From Herbaspirillum sp. LeCh32-8 (GTDB lineage Bacteria; Pseudomonadota; Gammaproteobacteria; Burkholderiales; Burkholderiaceae_D): DNA of 64,000 bases. Each line of letters starts with the position of its first letter. The stretch's first letter is position 1. The position numbers and the translations under genes are program-made. Where the stretch lies: the NCBI RefSeq assembly GCF_017814915.1, contig NZ_JAGIPZ010000002.1, positions 62,001 to 126,000 on the forward strand, read 5' to 3'. Under the pieces are notes generated by a model. That model was not told the origin of the DNA. It worked only from the letters and a program-made list of their open reading frames with translations, and made no database searches. Of the stretch, positions 31,116-41,818 are shown piece by piece.

Positions 31116-32447
31116 ATGAAACAGCCTTCCTACCCCCGCCATATCGACCTGGAGCCGGTGCCCCACGTGCAAGGCACGGTCAAGCTGCCGGGCTCGAAAA
31201 GCATCTCCAACCGCATCCTGCTGCTGGCCGCGCTGTCCGGCGGCACCACCCGCATCTTCGACCTGCTGGCCTCCGACGACACGCTGGTCATGCTGATGGC
31301 GTTGCAGACCCTGGGTGTGAAGTGGGAGCAGATCGAGGGCACGCAGGATTACATCGTGCACGGCGTCAACGGCGTGCTGCCGGTGCACCAGGCCGACTTG
31401 TTCATGGGCAACGCCGGCACCGCGATCCGTCCGCTGACCGCCGCGCTGGCGGTGCTGGGCGGCGACTACACGCTGCACGGCGTGCCGCGTATGCATGAGC
31501 GCCCCATCGGCGACCTGGTCGATGCCCTCAATGCGGTGGGCATGCGCATCGACTACACCGGCAATCCCGGCTATCCGCCGCTGCACATCCGCCGCGGACA
31601 ACTGAACTCGAACCGCATGAAGGTGCGCGGCAACGTGTCCAGCCAGTTTCTGACCGCGCTCCTGATGGTTGCGCCGCTGATGGCCCGCGAAGAGCCGATG
31701 CAGATCGAGGTGGTCGGCGAGCTCATTTCCAAGCCCTACATCGAGATCACGCTGAACCTGATGCGCCGCTTCGGCGTCGAGGTCGAGCGCGACGGCTGGC
31801 AGCAGTTCACCATCCGTCCGGGCCAGCATTACCGCAGCCCCGGCACGATCCACGTCGAAGGAGACGCCTCCTCGGCGTCCTACTTCCTGGCTGCGGGCGC
31901 TATTGCCGGCGGCCCGATCCGCGTCGAAGGTGTCGGCCGCGACAGCATTCAGGGCGACGTGCGCTTCGTCGAAGCGCTGGAGCAGATGGGCGCCACCATC
32001 ACCATGGGCGAGAACTGGATCGAGGCTTCTTCCAACGGCCCGCTGAAGGCCATCGATACCGACTTCAATCACATTCCCGACGCCGCCATGACCATCGCCG
32101 TGGCCGCGCTGTACGCCGACGGCACCAGCACGCTGCGCAACATCGCCAGCTGGCGCGTCAAGGAAACCGACCGCCTGGCCGCCATGGCGACCGAGCTGCG
32201 CAAACTGGGCGCCGAAGTGGAAGAGGGCGAGGATTATCTGAAGGTGACGCCGCCGGCCGAGATCGGCGCGGCCGCCATCGATACTTATGATGACCACCGC
32301 ATGGCGATGTGTTTCTCGCTGGCATCGCTGGACGGCGCCTTGCGCCGCGGCAACCGCATCCGCATCAATGATCCCAAGTGCGTGGCCAAGACCTTCCCGG
32401 ACTACTTCGCGGTCTTCAAAAAGATTGCCGAGCAAACGCTGATCTGA
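31116..32447 (+). CDS. aroA: 3-phosphoshikimate 1-carboxyvinyltransferase (EPSP synthase)
   Basis: A 443-aa EPSP synthase with the class I motifs [17 protein letters not shown] near the N-terminus and [19 protein letters not shown] near residue 98. It joins phosphoenolpyruvate to shikimate-3-phosphate in the common aromatic pathway. It is followed by cmk, as in most proteobacteria. Confidence 0.96.
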   Translation: MKQPSYPRHIDLEPVPHVQGTVKLPGSKSISNRILLLAALSGGTTRIFDLLASDDTLVMLMALQTLGVKWEQIEGTQDYIVHGVNGVLPVHQADLFMGNAGTAIRPLTAALAVLGGDYTLHGVPRMHERPIGDLVDALNAVGMRIDYTGNPGYPPLHIRRGQLNSNRMKVRGNVSSQFLTALLMVAPLMAREEPMQIEVVGELISKPYIEITLNLMRRFGVEVERDGWQQFTIRPGQHYRSPGTIHVEGDASSASYFLAAGAIAGGPIRVEGVGRDSIQGDVRFVEALEQMGATITMGENWIEASSNGPLKAIDTDFNHIPDAAMTIAVAALYADGTSTLRNIASWRVKETDRLAAMATELRKLGAEVEEGEDYLKVTPPAEIGAAAIDTYDDHRMAMCFSLASLDGALRRGNRIRINDPKCVAKTFPDYFAVFKKIAEQTLI

Positions 32448-32502
32448 TACACCCTGTTCAACAGGATTCATCGCGTAAATTATTTTCTCGGACAGTGCTT
32501 GC

Positions 32503-33171
32503 ATGGAAAAATCAAAGATCCCGGTCATCGCCATCGATGGCCCAACCGCATCGGGCAAGGGCACGGTAGCGCAGAAGGTGGCCCAGCAGCTGGGCTTTCA
32601 TTACCTCGATTCGGGCGCGCTGTACCGCCTGACTGCGCTGTCGGTGCTGCGCCGGGGCGTGGCGCTGGATGACGAGCACGCGCTGGCCAAGTCGGCCGAG
32701 CACCTGCATTGTCATTTCGACGGCGCCCACATCTTCCTCGCCAACGAGGACGTAACCCAGGCCATCCGTGCCGAAGAGGTCGGCAACACGGCGTCGAAGA
32801 TTGCTGCTTTGATAACAGTGCGCCAGGCTCTGTACGGCCTGCAACTGGGGTTTCGCAAGCCGCCCGGCCTGGTGGCCGACGGCCGCGACATGGGCACGGT
32901 GATCTTCCCCCATGCGCGCCTGAAGGTGTTTTTGACCGCGAGTGTGGAAGCGCGCGCCACAAGACGCTATAAGCAATTGATTGACAAGGGTTTTTCTGCT
33001 AATATCGCAGACCTTTCCCGGGATTTGAAGGAACGCGATGAACGCGACATGAGTCGCTCGTCGGCGCCGTTGAAGCCCGCGGAGGGCGCATATCACCTGG
33101 ATACTTCCGACATGACCGCTGACGAGGCGGTGCAGCAGGTGCTCAGTTGGTACGCTGCCCTTGGCCATTGA
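32503..33171 (+). CDS. cmk: Cytidylate kinase
   Basis: A 222-aa CMP/dCMP kinase with the P-loop [23 protein letters not shown] and the [11 protein letters not shown] motif. It recycles CMP and dCMP. The 3' half carries an AT-rich codon block (around 32965-33015), unlike the rest of the gene, which matches a candidate promoter for rpsA. Confidence 0.95.
   Translation: MEKSKIPVIAIDGPTASGKGTVAQKVAQQLGFHYLDSGALYRLTALSVLRRGVALDDEHALAKSAEHLHCHFDGAHIFLANEDVTQAIRAEEVGNTASKIAALITVRQALYGLQLGFRKPPGLVADGRDMGTVIFPHARLKVFLTASVEARATRRYKQLIDKGFSANIADLSRDLKERDERDMSRSSAPLKPAEGAYHLDTSDMTADEAVQQVLSWYAALGH
32977..33005 (+). promoter_or_regulatory. Candidate rpsA promoter inside cmk
   Basis: TTGATT (32977-32982) and TAATAT (33000-33005) are 17 bp apart, in an unusually AT-rich stretch of an otherwise GC-rich gene. 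A promoter within the upstream cmk gene is known for E. coli rpsA. This assignment is inference. Confidence 0.45.
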
Positions 33172-33391
33172 TCTGCTTGATTTCAGGCGTCTTTGGCCCC
33201 ATAAAGGGCAGGAAAGACAGTTGTAAGTTGTACCCGTAGTGCCGTTGGTGCCCGGCAGATGCAAAGTCTGACGGGTGTTGATAAACCTAACCCGATATTC
33301 CATGCCGTCGGCGCAACTCGTATGCGAAGGCGGCAGTGCAAGTCAGGACGATTGCATCGAACGGATACCGGCCAATCTATTATTTTCATTT

Positions 33392-35107
33392 ATGTCTACC
33401 ACTACCGTTATCGCTGCAGGTGTTGATACCTCCGGCGAATTTGCTGCTCTGTTTGAAGAATCGCTGTCGCGTCAGGACATGCGTTCGGGTGAAGTCATTT
33501 CGGCAGAAGTCGTCCGTCTGGATCACAACTTCGTGATCGTGAACGCCGGCCTGAAGTCCGAAGCTTTCATCCCTGTTGAAGAATTCAAGAACGATAACGG
33601 CGAAGTCGAAGTCAACGTCGGCGACTTCATCTCCGTTGCGATCGAATCGCTGGAAAACGGCTTCGGCGACACCATCCTGTCGCGCGACAAGGCCAAGCGT
33701 CTGGCATCGTGGCTCTCGCTGGAAAAGGCGATGGAGTCCGGCGAGATCGTGACCGGTACCGTCAACGGCAAGGTCAAGGGCGGCCTGACCGTTCTGACCA
33801 ACGGCATCCGTGCCTTCCTGCCGGGTTCGCTGGTCGACACCCGTCCGGTCAAGGACACCACCCCGTTCGAAGGCAAGACCCTGGAATTCAAGGTCATCAA
33901 GCTGGACCGCAAGCGCAACAACGTGGTGCTGTCGCGCCGCGCCGTGATCGAAGCCTCGATGGGCGAAGAGCGCGCAAAGCTGATGGAAACCCTGAAGGAA
34001 GGCACCGTCGTCACCGGTATCGTCAAGAACATCACCGACTACGGTGCGTTCGTGGATCTGGGCGGCATCGACGGCCTGCTGCACATCACCGACCTGGCAT
34101 GGCGTCGCGTGCGTCACCCGTCGGAAGTTCTGTCGGTTGGCCAAGAGATCACCGCCAAGGTCCTCAAGTACGATCAAGAGAAGAACCGCGTTTCGCTGGG
34201 CGTCAAGCAACTGGGCGACGATCCGTGGACCGGTCTGTCGCGTCGTTACCCGCAAGGCACCCGCCTGTTCGGCAAGGTCACCAACCTGACCGACTACGGT
34301 GCGTTCGTTGAAGTCGAACAAGGCATCGAAGGCCTGGTTCACGTCTCCGAAATGGACTGGACCAACAAGAACGTGGCCCCGAACAAGGTTGTCCAGCTGG
34401 GCGACGAAGTCGAAGTCATGGTTCTGGAAATCGACGAAGAGCGTCGTCGTATCTCCCTGGGCATGAAGCAGTGCAAGCCGAACCCGTGGGACGACTTCGC
34501 CATGAGCCACAAGAAGGGCGACAAGGTCAAGGGTTCGATCAAGTCGATCACCGACTTCGGCGTGTTCATCGGCCTGACCGGCAACATCGACGGTCTGGTG
34601 CACCTGTCCGACCTGTCCTGGACCGAAGCCGGCGAAGAAGCCGTGCGCAAGTTCAAGAAGGGCGACGAGCTGGAAGCCGTGGTTCTGGCAATCGACGTCG
34701 AGCGCGAGCGCGTTTCCCTGGGCGTGAAGCAACTGGAAGGCGACCCGTTCAACAACTTCGCAGCTCTGAACGACAAGGGCGCCATCGTGACCGGTACCGT
34801 CAAGTCGGTGGAGCCGAAGGGCGCCGTGATCGCGCTGACCGAAGAAGTCGAAGGCTACCTGCGTGCATCCGAAATCTCCCGCGACCGCGTGGAAGATGCC
34901 GGTACCCACCTGAAGGTTGGCGATTCCGTCGAAGCCCTGGTCATCAACATCGACCGCAAGGCTCGCAGCATCCAGCTGTCGATCAAGGCTAAGGACAACG
35001 CCGAGACTCAGGAAGCCATGCAGAAGATGTCGGCTGACTCCAACGCTGCTTCGGGCACCACCAGCCTGGGCGCGCTGCTGAAGGCCAAGCTCGACAACAA
35101 GAACTGA
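33392..35107 (+). CDS. rpsA: 30S ribosomal protein S1
   Basis: A 571-aa protein of six S1/OB-fold repeats, each with a version of the [18 protein letters not shown] motif. It helps ribosomes bind mRNA leaders. The ATG at 33392 ([12 protein letters not shown]) is chosen because upstream in-frame sequence is not S1-like. Codon use is strongly biased to highly expressed codons (for example GAA, AAC, GGC, CTG), unlike neighbouring genes. A 220-bp leader precedes it. Confidence 0.96.
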   Translation: MSTTTVIAAGVDTSGEFAALFEESLSRQDMRSGEVISAEVVRLDHNFVIVNAGLKSEAFIPVEEFKNDNGEVEVNVGDFISVAIESLENGFGDTILSRDKAKRLASWLSLEKAMESGEIVTGTVNGKVKGGLTVLTNGIRAFLPGSLVDTRPVKDTTPFEGKTLEFKVIKLDRKRNNVVLSRRAVIEASMGEERAKLMETLKEGTVVTGIVKNITDYGAFVDLGGIDGLLHITDLAWRRVRHPSEVLSVGQEITAKVLKYDQEKNRVSLGVKQLGDDPWTGLSRRYPQGTRLFGKVTNLTDYGAFVEVEQGIEGLVHVSEMDWTNKNVAPNKVVQLGDEVEVMVLEIDEERRRISLGMKQCKPNPWDDFAMSHKKGDKVKGSIKSITDFGVFIGLTGNIDGLVHLSDLSWTEAGEEAVRKFKKGDELEAVVLAIDVERERVSLGVKQLEGDPFNNFAALNDKGAIVTGTVKSVEPKGAVIALTEEVEGYLRASEISRDRVEDAGTHLKVGDSVEALVINIDRKARSIQLSIKAKDNAETQEAMQKMSADSNAASGTTSLGALLKAKLDNKN

Positions 35108-35120
35108 TCTTCGGTCCACG

Positions 35121-35426
35121 ATGACAAAGTCGGAGCTGATTGCCCGCTTGGCTGAGCGTTATCCGCAGCTGGTCGCTAAAGATGCGGATTACGCGGTCAA
35201 AACCATCCTCGATGCCATGGTCGACGCACTTGCGACCGGCCAGCGTATCGAGATCCGTGGTTTTGGCAGCTTTGCGCTGAATCGTCGTCCGCCGCGCATC
35301 GGCCGTAATCCCAAGTCCGGCGACAAGGTGATGGTGCCCGAGAAACGGGTGCCTCACTTCAAGCCGGGCAAGGAATTGCGCGAGCGGGTGGACGCCATGG
35401 TGGGGCAACCCATCAGGGAAGACTGA
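35121..35426 (+). CDS. ihfB: Integration host factor subunit beta
   Basis: A 101-aa HU/IHF family DNA-bending protein with the signature [21 protein letters not shown] and the beta-arm sequence up to [14 protein letters not shown]. It pairs with IhfA to bend DNA. It lies 13 bp after rpsA and is followed by a strong terminator. Confidence 0.95.
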   Translation: MTKSELIARLAERYPQLVAKDADYAVKTILDAMVDALATGQRIEIRGFGSFALNRRPPRIGRNPKSGDKVMVPEKRVPHFKPGKELRERVDAMVGQPIRED

Positions 35427-35455
35427 GGCAATCGGCGAAAGCCGCGCATCTTGAA

Positions 35456-35486
35456 GGGCGGACATGCTTATGCATGTCCGCCCTTT
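35456..35486 (+). terminator. Rho-independent terminator after ihfB
   Basis: GGGCGGACATGC (35456-35467) and GCATGTCCGCCC (35472-35483) form a perfect 12-bp stem with loop TTAT and a following T-rich tract. Confidence 0.9.
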
Positions 35487-35591
35487 GTCTTTTGTTGCCC
35501 ACAGCGGGGCGGTGGCAAGGATGAGTTTGGCGGGCAGCGTGGCGGGTTGGCATAAGATATAGCCAAGCAAACAAGATGAGGATTCGCCGCC

Positions 35592-36797
35592 ATGAGATCC
35601 CTTTTCCAGTCCTGCTTACAATCCTGCGTCCTGTTCGGCCGTCGCGGTTTGCTTCCGCTTCTGCGCAATGGTCTGCTTGGCATCGCATGCGCCATGGCAA
35701 CGCCGGCATTTGCGCAGGCTCCCGCCAAAGTGATCCTGATCGGCTTTGCCGGCCCGCTCAGCGAGGAGCCGGCGCAGAGCGCGCGGGATGCCGCGCTCAT
35801 GGCCATCCAGGAAATCAACGCCCGATCTCCGCAGGTAGCCGGTGAGAAGGTGCAATTCAAGCTGCTCGACCAGAACGACAAGGCAGATGCCAACATCGCC
35901 GCGCTGACGGCGCGCTATTTCGTCTCTTCCAAGGTGGTAGGGGTGATCGGTCACTGGAACAGCGCCACCAGCATCGCCGCCGCCAGGATCTACAGCGATG
36001 CCGGCATCGTCCAGATCAGCCCGTCGGCGACAGCCAGCCAATACACGCAGCTGGGATTGTCGACGGCATTTCGCATGGTTGGCCACGATGGCAACCGTTC
36101 CAGCTACATCGGCCGCTATGCGGTGAACGTGCTGCGTGCCCAGCGCATTCTGGTGATCGATGACGCCACCAGCTACGGCGCCGGCATGGCGGACCAGTTC
36201 ACCACTTACGTCCGTACCAATTCCGGCCTTCAGGTGTCGCGCGGCTCGATCAGCAGCAAGACGTCCAATTTTGTCCCGGTGCTGGATCTGGTGCGCAAGA
36301 CGCACCCGGATCTGATTTTCCATGCCGGTCGCCTGTTTGCGGACGGACTGACTCACGGCGAGGGCTTCGTCGGCGGCTTGGCGCGGCTGGGCTATCCGGG
36401 CAAGCTGATCCTGGGCGAGGCCACCATCGATCCGCACAGCATGCGCGCGGCTGAAGCCGCCGGCATCGACGTGTACGCCGTCTCGCCCGGCACGCCGCTG
36501 GAAAAGCTGCCCGGCTATAAGGTCTTCCAGAAGAATTTCAGCAAGGACTCCACCGCCCGCATCACGCCCTACACGCCGGCTGCCTATGACGCCGTGTACG
36601 TACTGGTGGATGCCTTGCAGCGCGCGGGGTCCCGGGACGCGCAGGCGGTGCAGGCGGCGCTGCGCAAGGGCCGTTACAACGGGGTGACCGGAACCATTGC
36701 CTTCGACGGCAAGGGCGACCTGGTGGATCCCCGCTATACGATCTACAAGATCCGGCAGGGGGCCTGGGTGCCGCTGGAAGTGACGAACAGCAAATAA
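35592..36797 (+). CDS. Branched-chain amino acid-type ABC substrate-binding protein
   Basis: A 401-aa periplasmic binding protein of the LivJ/LivK type (Peripla_BP_6). It has a long signal peptide (residues about 1-41, ending ATPAFA-QAP), then VILIGFAGPLSEEPAQSARDAALMAIQEIN and GVIGHWNSATSIAAARIYSDAGI. No LivHMGF permease or ATPase genes are near, so it must share a transporter encoded elsewhere or act as a sensor-linked receptor. It sits alone between two terminators or promoters, in a place where ihfB and lapA are usually direct neighbours. Confidence 0.88.
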   Translation: MRSLFQSCLQSCVLFGRRGLLPLLRNGLLGIACAMATPAFAQAPAKVILIGFAGPLSEEPAQSARDAALMAIQEINARSPQVAGEKVQFKLLDQNDKADANIAALTARYFVSSKVVGVIGHWNSATSIAAARIYSDAGIVQISPSATASQYTQLGLSTAFRMVGHDGNRSSYIGRYAVNVLRAQRILVIDDATSYGAGMADQFTTYVRTNSGLQVSRGSISSKTSNFVPVLDLVRKTHPDLIFHAGRLFADGLTHGEGFVGGLARLGYPGKLILGEATIDPHSMRAAEAAGIDVYAVSPGTPLEKLPGYKVFQKNFSKDSTARITPYTPAAYDAVYVLVDALQRAGSRDAQAVQAALRKGRYNGVTGTIAFDGKGDLVDPRYTIYKIRQGAWVPLEVTNSK

Positions 36798-36978
36798 TGC
36801 TGGATCGGCCGGTTGCGAGCCGTCGGCGTGTCCGGCTTGCTGCCGGGGCCCGGCCGCACCGGCGAAGGCGTGCGGGGCGCCGCCGCCTGCGGGATGATGC
36901 CTGCGCAACAGGCGCCGCCGAGCCATGTCCAGGGCGCCGGCGGGCTGTAAATTCCCCGCAGCAGGCCCGGCGGCGCGC

Positions 36979-37005
36979 TTGAACGGGGTTTTTTTCACGT
37001 ACAAT
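36979..37005 (+). promoter_or_regulatory. Candidate promoter of lapA-lapB
   Basis: TTGAAC (36979-36984) and TACAAT (37000-37005) lie 15 bp apart, 70 bp before lapA, in a T-rich patch. The spacing is shorter than the 17-bp optimum, so this is a weak call. Confidence 0.35.
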
Positions 37006-37074
37006 TCCACACTTTCGCTTTTGCCGTTCCGGTTGGGTTCCTGCCGGCTGATAACTACACGAAAGGATTACGCC

Positions 37075-37401
37075 ATGAAGATAATCTCGAGACTGATCGC
37101 GGCCGTCCTGTTCGTCCTGTTCTTTTTCTTCGCGCTGCGCAATACCCAGGAAGTGACCATGCATCTCTTCCTCGGCTATGAACGCACCGATCCGCTGGTG
37201 CTGGTGCTGCTGGCCTTCTTCGCCGTCGGCGCCGTGCTGGGCGTGCTGGCCATGACCCCGATCATGTTCCGCCACCGCCGCGAGGCTGCGCGCTACAAGA
37301 AGGCGCTGGCGCAGATCCAGAAGCAGCAGGACGAGGTCGCCCAGGCCCAGGCACAGCCGCCGCAGCCCGACAGCGTGATCACGGCGCAGCATATCCTCTG
37401 A
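37075..37401 (+). CDS. lapA: LapA family inner membrane protein
   Basis: A 108-aa protein with two membrane segments (residues about 5-22 and 41-64) and a cytoplasmic coiled-coil tail rich in Gln and Ala. It matches the LapA (YciS) family, the partner of LapB in control of lipopolysaccharide synthesis. The ATG at 37075 has GAAAGGA upstream. lapB follows 16 bp later. Confidence 0.85.
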   Translation: MKIISRLIAAVLFVLFFFFALRNTQEVTMHLFLGYERTDPLVLVLLAFFAVGAVLGVLAMTPIMFRHRREAARYKKALAQIQKQQDEVAQAQAQPPQPDSVITAQHIL

Positions 37402-37417
37402 TTTTCCCGACTTGTTT

Positions 37418-38593
37418 ATGGAATTTGAATTCTGGTGGTTGCTCGGCATCCCGGTCTTTTTCGGACTGGGATGGATTGCCGCGCGGGTTGATATCAACCA
37501 GTTGTTGTCCGAGTCGCGCACCTTGCCGCGCGGCTATTTCAAGGGATTGAATTTCCTGCTCAATGAGCAGCCCGACAAGGCCATCGACGCCTTCATCGAG
37601 ATCGTCAAACTCGATCCCGAAACGGTGGATCTGCATTTCGCGCTGGGCAACCTGTTCCGCCGCCGCGGCGAGACCGAGCGTGCCATTCGCGTGCACCAGA
37701 ACCTGCTCGCGCGTCCGGACCTGCCCGCCGAGCACCACGGCCACGCGCTCTACGAACTGGGACAGGACTACCTCAAGGCCGGCCTGCTGGACCGCGCCGA
37801 GGAAAGCTTCAACAAGCTGATCGATACCCAGTACAGCGCCCAGGCCGGTCGCGCCTTGCTGGAAATCTACCAGCGCGAGAAGGAGTGGGCGCGCGCCATT
37901 TCCGCCGCCGAGATCCTGCAGGCCACCGGCGCCGGCGGTCGCCAGCGCGAGATCGCCCAGTTCTATTGCGAACTGGCCGCCGACGAGCTGGTGCGCACCA
38001 ACATCGACGCCGCCATCGAGCTGCTGGACAAGGCCCTGGCCGCGGACCGCAAGAGCGTGCGCGCCACCATGCTGATGGGCGACGCGCAGCGCGCCCGCGG
38101 CGACATTGAAGGCGCGCTGGAAACCTGGCGCCGGGTCGAGCACCAGAGCGTGCCGCACACCGCGCTGGTGGCGCAACGCCTGATGGACGGCTACCTCGCC
38201 GTCGGCCGCACGCAAGAGGGCATCAACCTGCTGCGCGCCTATTTGGCCGAGGCGCCGTCGATCGACCTGCTGGAAGTCGCCTTCAAGGCCGTGCTGGACG
38301 CCAATGGCGTGGATGCGGCCAACAGCCTGGTCAGCGATGAACTGCGCCGCACGCCCACCTTGCTGGGCCTGGACAAATTCCTCGAGGCGCGCATGCTGAC
38401 CGCGCCGCAGAACGTGCAGCCGGAGCTCGCGGTGGTCAAGACGCTGGTGCACGGTTACACCCAGAAACTGGCGCGCTACCAATGCAGCCACTGCGGCTTC
38501 AAGGCGCGCCAGTTCTACTGGCAGTGCCCCGGCTGCAGCCACTGGGAAACCTACCCGCCGCGCCGCACCGAAGAACTGAATGTCATGAATTGA
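37418..38593 (+). CDS. lapB: Lipopolysaccharide assembly protein B
   Basis: A 391-aa protein with one N-terminal membrane anchor (EFWWLLGIPVFFGLGWIAAR), a run of TPR repeats (residues about 45-350) and a C-terminal rubredoxin-type zinc motif (YQCSHCG ... QCPGCSHW). This is the LapB/YciM layout. In E. coli it presents LpxC to FtsH and so limits lipopolysaccharide synthesis. The downstream ugd and heptose kinase genes fit the same envelope theme. Confidence 0.93.
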   Translation: MEFEFWWLLGIPVFFGLGWIAARVDINQLLSESRTLPRGYFKGLNFLLNEQPDKAIDAFIEIVKLDPETVDLHFALGNLFRRRGETERAIRVHQNLLARPDLPAEHHGHALYELGQDYLKAGLLDRAEESFNKLIDTQYSAQAGRALLEIYQREKEWARAISAAEILQATGAGGRQREIAQFYCELAADELVRTNIDAAIELLDKALAADRKSVRATMLMGDAQRARGDIEGALETWRRVEHQSVPHTALVAQRLMDGYLAVGRTQEGINLLRAYLAEAPSIDLLEVAFKAVLDANGVDAANSLVSDELRRTPTLLGLDKFLEARMLTAPQNVQPELAVVKTLVHGYTQKLARYQCSHCGFKARQFYWQCPGCSHWETYPPRRTEELNVMN

Positions 38594-38629
38594 GGCCACG
38601 GGCCTCACTAAGAAAGAACTGGATCCACC

Positions 38630-40003
38630 ATGAAAATCACCATTATCGGCACCGGCTATGTTGGCCTCGTGACCGGCGCTTGCCTGGCCGAGCTGGGCAA
38701 CGACGTGTTCTGCCTGGACGTCGACCAAAGCAAGGTCGACATCCTCAACAATGGCGGCATACCGATCCATGAACCCGGGCTGGAAGACGTCGTTGCGCGC
38801 AATCGCGCCGCCGGCCGCCTGCAGTTTTCCACCGACGTGGCCGCCAGCGTGGCGCATGGCGACATCCAGTTCATCGCAGTGGGCACCCCGCCCGACGAGG
38901 ACGGCTCGGCCGACCTGCAATATGTGCTGGCCGCGGCGCGGAGCATCGGTCGTCACATGAACGGCTTCAAGGTGGTGGTGGACAAGTCCACCGTGCCGGT
39001 CGGCACCGCCGACAAGGTCAAGGCGGCGATCGCCGACGAGCTCGCCAAGCGCGGCCAGGCCGCCGATTTTTCGGTGGTCTCCAACCCCGAGTTCCTGAAG
39101 GAAGGCGCCGCGGTGGAAGACTTCATGCGTCCCGACCGCATCGTCATCGGCCACGACCAGAGCCCGCAAGGCCTGCGTGCGCAAACGCTGATGAAGAAGC
39201 TCTACGCCCCGTTCAACCGCAACCACGAGCGCACCTACTGGATGGATGTGCGCTCGGCCGAGTTCACCAAGTACGCCGCCAACGCCATGCTGGCCACGCG
39301 TATTTCGTTCATGAACGAACTGGCCAATCTGGCCGACAAGGTCGGCGCCGACATCGAGGCGGTGCGCCATGGCATCGGCTCCGATCCGCGCATCGGCCAC
39401 AGCTTCCTGTACGCCGGCTGCGGCTACGGCGGTTCCTGCTTCCCCAAGGACGTGCAGGCGCTGGAGCGCACCGCGCGCGACTACGGCCAGGAACTGCTGA
39501 TCCTGCAATCGGTGGAAAAGGTCAACAACCTGCAAAAGCACGTGCTGGGCAAGAAGGTGGTCACCCGCTTCGGCGAGAACCTGGCCGGCAAGCACTTCGC
39601 TATCTGGGGCCTGGCCTTCAAGCCCAATACCGATGACATGCGCGAAGCATCGTCGCGCGTGCTGGTGGGCGAGCTGGTGCGTCGCGGCGCGACCGTGGCG
39701 GTCTACGATCCGGTCGCGATGAAGGAAGCCGCACGCGTGATCAAGCTGGACTTCGCCGATGAGCCAACCCTGCTGGAGCGCGTGCGCTTCGCCGAGAGCC
39801 CGCTCGACGCGCTGCAGGACGCCGACGCGCTGGCCATCGTGACCGAGTGGAAGGCCTTCCGCAGCCCCGACTTCGAGCGCGTGAAGGCGATGCTGAAGAA
39901 CCCGGTGATCTTCGATGGCCGCAACCTGTTCGAGCCGCAAGTGATGGCTGACAGCGGCATCGAGTACTACGGCATCGGCCGTTCGCTGGTCGCCAACGCC
40001 TGA
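38630..40003 (+). CDS. ugd: UDP-glucose 6-dehydrogenase
   Basis: A 457-aa NAD-dependent nucleotide-sugar dehydrogenase. The Rossmann motif is [19 protein letters not shown], and the catalytic Cys is in [14 protein letters not shown]. It makes UDP-glucuronate for polysaccharide or lipid A decoration. It lies between lapB and the heptose kinase gene, with 17 bp to the latter. Confidence 0.95.
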   Translation: MKITIIGTGYVGLVTGACLAELGNDVFCLDVDQSKVDILNNGGIPIHEPGLEDVVARNRAAGRLQFSTDVAASVAHGDIQFIAVGTPPDEDGSADLQYVLAAARSIGRHMNGFKVVVDKSTVPVGTADKVKAAIADELAKRGQAADFSVVSNPEFLKEGAAVEDFMRPDRIVIGHDQSPQGLRAQTLMKKLYAPFNRNHERTYWMDVRSAEFTKYAANAMLATRISFMNELANLADKVGADIEAVRHGIGSDPRIGHSFLYAGCGYGGSCFPKDVQALERTARDYGQELLILQSVEKVNNLQKHVLGKKVVTRFGENLAGKHFAIWGLAFKPNTDDMREASSRVLVGELVRRGATVAVYDPVAMKEAARVIKLDFADEPTLLERVRFAESPLDALQDADALAIVTEWKAFRSPDFERVKAMLKNPVIFDGRNLFEPQVMADSGIEYYGIGRSLVANA

Positions 40004-40020
40004 CCGACAAGAGGACCCGC

Positions 40021-40950
40021 ATGGATATCGCCGCAGCCTGGGATTCCGCCCGCATCCTGATCGTGGGCGACGTGATGCTGGACCGTTACTGGTTCGGCGA
40101 GGTCAACCGCATTTCTCCCGAAGCGCCGGTGCCGGTGGTGCGCGTGGAGCGCCGGGAAGAGCGCCTGGGCGGCGCCGCCAACGTCGCGCGCAATACCGCC
40201 AGCCTGGGCGCCAGCACGGCGCTGTTGGGCGTGACCGGCGACGACGAGCCGGCCAGCGTGATGGAAAGCATGCTGGGCGAGATGGGCATCGCCAGCCACC
40301 TCAACCGCGATGCCAGCATCGCGACCATCGTCAAGCTGCGCGTGATCGGGCGCCAGCAGCAGCTGGTGCGCATCGACTTCGAGGAGTCGCCCACCGATGA
40401 CGTGCTGCGCGACAAGCTGACCCAGTTCAACTCGCTGGTGGCCAACTACGATGTGATCGTGTTTTCCGATTACGCCAAGGGTAGCCTGGTGAACGTGGCC
40501 GAGATGATCGCCGTCGCGCGCAAGCTCGGCAAACGCATCCTGGTCGACCCCAAGGGCGACGACTTCAGCCGCTATGCGGGCGCGTCCGTGCTCACGCCCA
40601 ACAAGTCCGAGATGGTGCGTATCGTCGGTCAGTGGAAGGGCGAGGACGACCTCACGGCGCGTGCCCAGAACCTGCGTCAGCAACTCAACCTGGAAGCGCT
40701 GCTGCTGACCCGTTCCGAAGAAGGCATGAGCCTGTACCGCGAGGGCGACGTACAGCATTTCCCGACCATGGCGCGCGAAGTGTTCGACGTCTCCGGCGCC
40801 GGCGACACCGTCATCGCCACCTTGGCGGTGATGCTGGGTGCGGGCGCGCCGCTGGTGGATGCGGTCACCATGGCCAACCGCGCCGGCGGCATCGTGGTCG
40901 GCAAGCTGGGTACGGCGACCGTCACGCGTGAGGAGTTGCTGGAGGGCTGA
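40021..40950 (+). CDS. rfaE1: D-glycero-beta-D-manno-heptose-7-phosphate kinase
   Basis: A 309-aa PfkB-family kinase matching domain I of HldE (RfaE): GDVMLDRYWFGEVNRISPEAPVP at the N-terminus, GGAANVARNTASLGA and DVSGAGDTVIATLAVMLG. The adenylyltransferase domain II is absent, so a separate rfaE2/hldC gene is expected elsewhere, as is common in betaproteobacteria. It phosphorylates heptose-7-phosphate at C1 for the lipopolysaccharide core. Confidence 0.92.
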   Translation: MDIAAAWDSARILIVGDVMLDRYWFGEVNRISPEAPVPVVRVERREERLGGAANVARNTASLGASTALLGVTGDDEPASVMESMLGEMGIASHLNRDASIATIVKLRVIGRQQQLVRIDFEESPTDDVLRDKLTQFNSLVANYDVIVFSDYAKGSLVNVAEMIAVARKLGKRILVDPKGDDFSRYAGASVLTPNKSEMVRIVGQWKGEDDLTARAQNLRQQLNLEALLLTRSEEGMSLYREGDVQHFPTMAREVFDVSGAGDTVIATLAVMLGAGAPLVDAVTMANRAGGIVVGKLGTATVTREELLEG

Positions 40951-41013
40951 GCCCATTCCGGGCGCGTTTCTAGTTGAATTTCTGTCAACAATCCTTCCGG
41001 GGCGTCGTTGAGC

Positions 41014-41048
41014 AAAGGCAGTGGCATCTTCCGATGCACTGCCTTTTT
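41014..41048 (+). terminator. Rho-independent terminator after heptose kinase gene
   Basis: AAAGGCAGTGGCATC (41014-41028) and GATGCACTGCCTTT form a long stem with one bulged G, loop TTCC, and a run of five T. Confidence 0.88.
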
Positions 41049-41078
41049 GTTTTTCGACCCCTACTGAAAGGATTCAAC

Positions 41079-41474
41079 ATGCTGAAGAAATTCCTGATGT
41101 TCATCGGATTCATCCTGGCAACCGGCCTGGCCTTCGCCCAGGTCGACGTCAACAAGGCCGACCAGGCGGCACTGGATGGCGTGCGCGGCATCGGCCCGGC
41201 GATGTCCAAGCGCATCCTCGACGAGCGCCAGAAGGGCGGCAGCTTCAAGGACTGGGACGACCTGCAGAACCGCGTGAAGGGCGTCAAGGACAAGAGCGCC
41301 GCGAAGCTGTCGGCCAATGGCCTGACCGTCAACGGCCAATCCAAACCGGGCGTTGCGCAGGCGGGCAAGCCGGCCAAGGGCGGCAAGGCCGCGAGCGCGG
41401 AAAAAGGCGAGAAGGCGGAGGTCGCTGCCCAGCCCGTGGCCCAGGCCGGCAAGTCCGACATGCTCAAGAAATAA
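41079..41474 (+). CDS. ComEA-like helix-hairpin-helix protein
   Basis: A 131-aa protein with a signal peptide (residues 1-20, GLAFA-QVD), then a tandem helix-hairpin-helix domain of the ComEA type (VDVNKADQAALDGVRGIGPAMSKRILDERQKGG, then DLQNRVKGVKDKSAAKL), and a low-complexity Ala/Lys/Gly tail. It may bind DNA in the periplasm, as ComEA does in natural transformation. The positively charged tail is longer than in minimal ComEA. The start ATG at 41079 has GAAAGGA upstream. Confidence 0.85.
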   Translation: MLKKFLMFIGFILATGLAFAQVDVNKADQAALDGVRGIGPAMSKRILDERQKGGSFKDWDDLQNRVKGVKDKSAAKLSANGLTVNGQSKPGVAQAGKPAKGGKAASAEKGEKAEVAAQPVAQAGKSDMLKK

Positions 41475-41488
41475 TCTACTGGCAGACG

Positions 41489-41524
41489 ATGGCAGTCCGG
41501 TTGTTCCGGATTGCCATTTTTTTT
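41489..41524 (+). terminator. Rho-independent terminator after ComEA-like gene
   Basis: ATGGCAGTCCGG (41489-41500) pairs with CCGGATTGCCAT (41506-41517), with one G-T pair, loop TTGTT and eight T. The remaining sequence up to 41818 has no gene I can support and should hold the promoter of the GAF-GGDEF gene. Confidence 0.9.
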
Positions 41525-41818
41525 GCGCGTCGATCGGCCGCGAAGAGGCAACGCGGCAGTGTGTGGAATGCTGACACTTCGGCAACTAAAGGCTTGTTTC
41601 TCGAAAAATTTGAGGTTAAAGTTGGTCAAGCCATAGACCGGCGGCTGCCTCTGATTGCGCCATGTCTGCCAAGCGCCTGATGCATCCGCACCCGTCATCA
41701 AGGGGGATGCGCGGGAGTCGGCGCCGACGAAGGCCTTGCTCGGCGCGAGGCGGCGGGATAAAAAAGGGGCATACCGGACTGCGGTCAGGCAAGCGTATTT
41801 CTCGTCAAACCATTGCAG

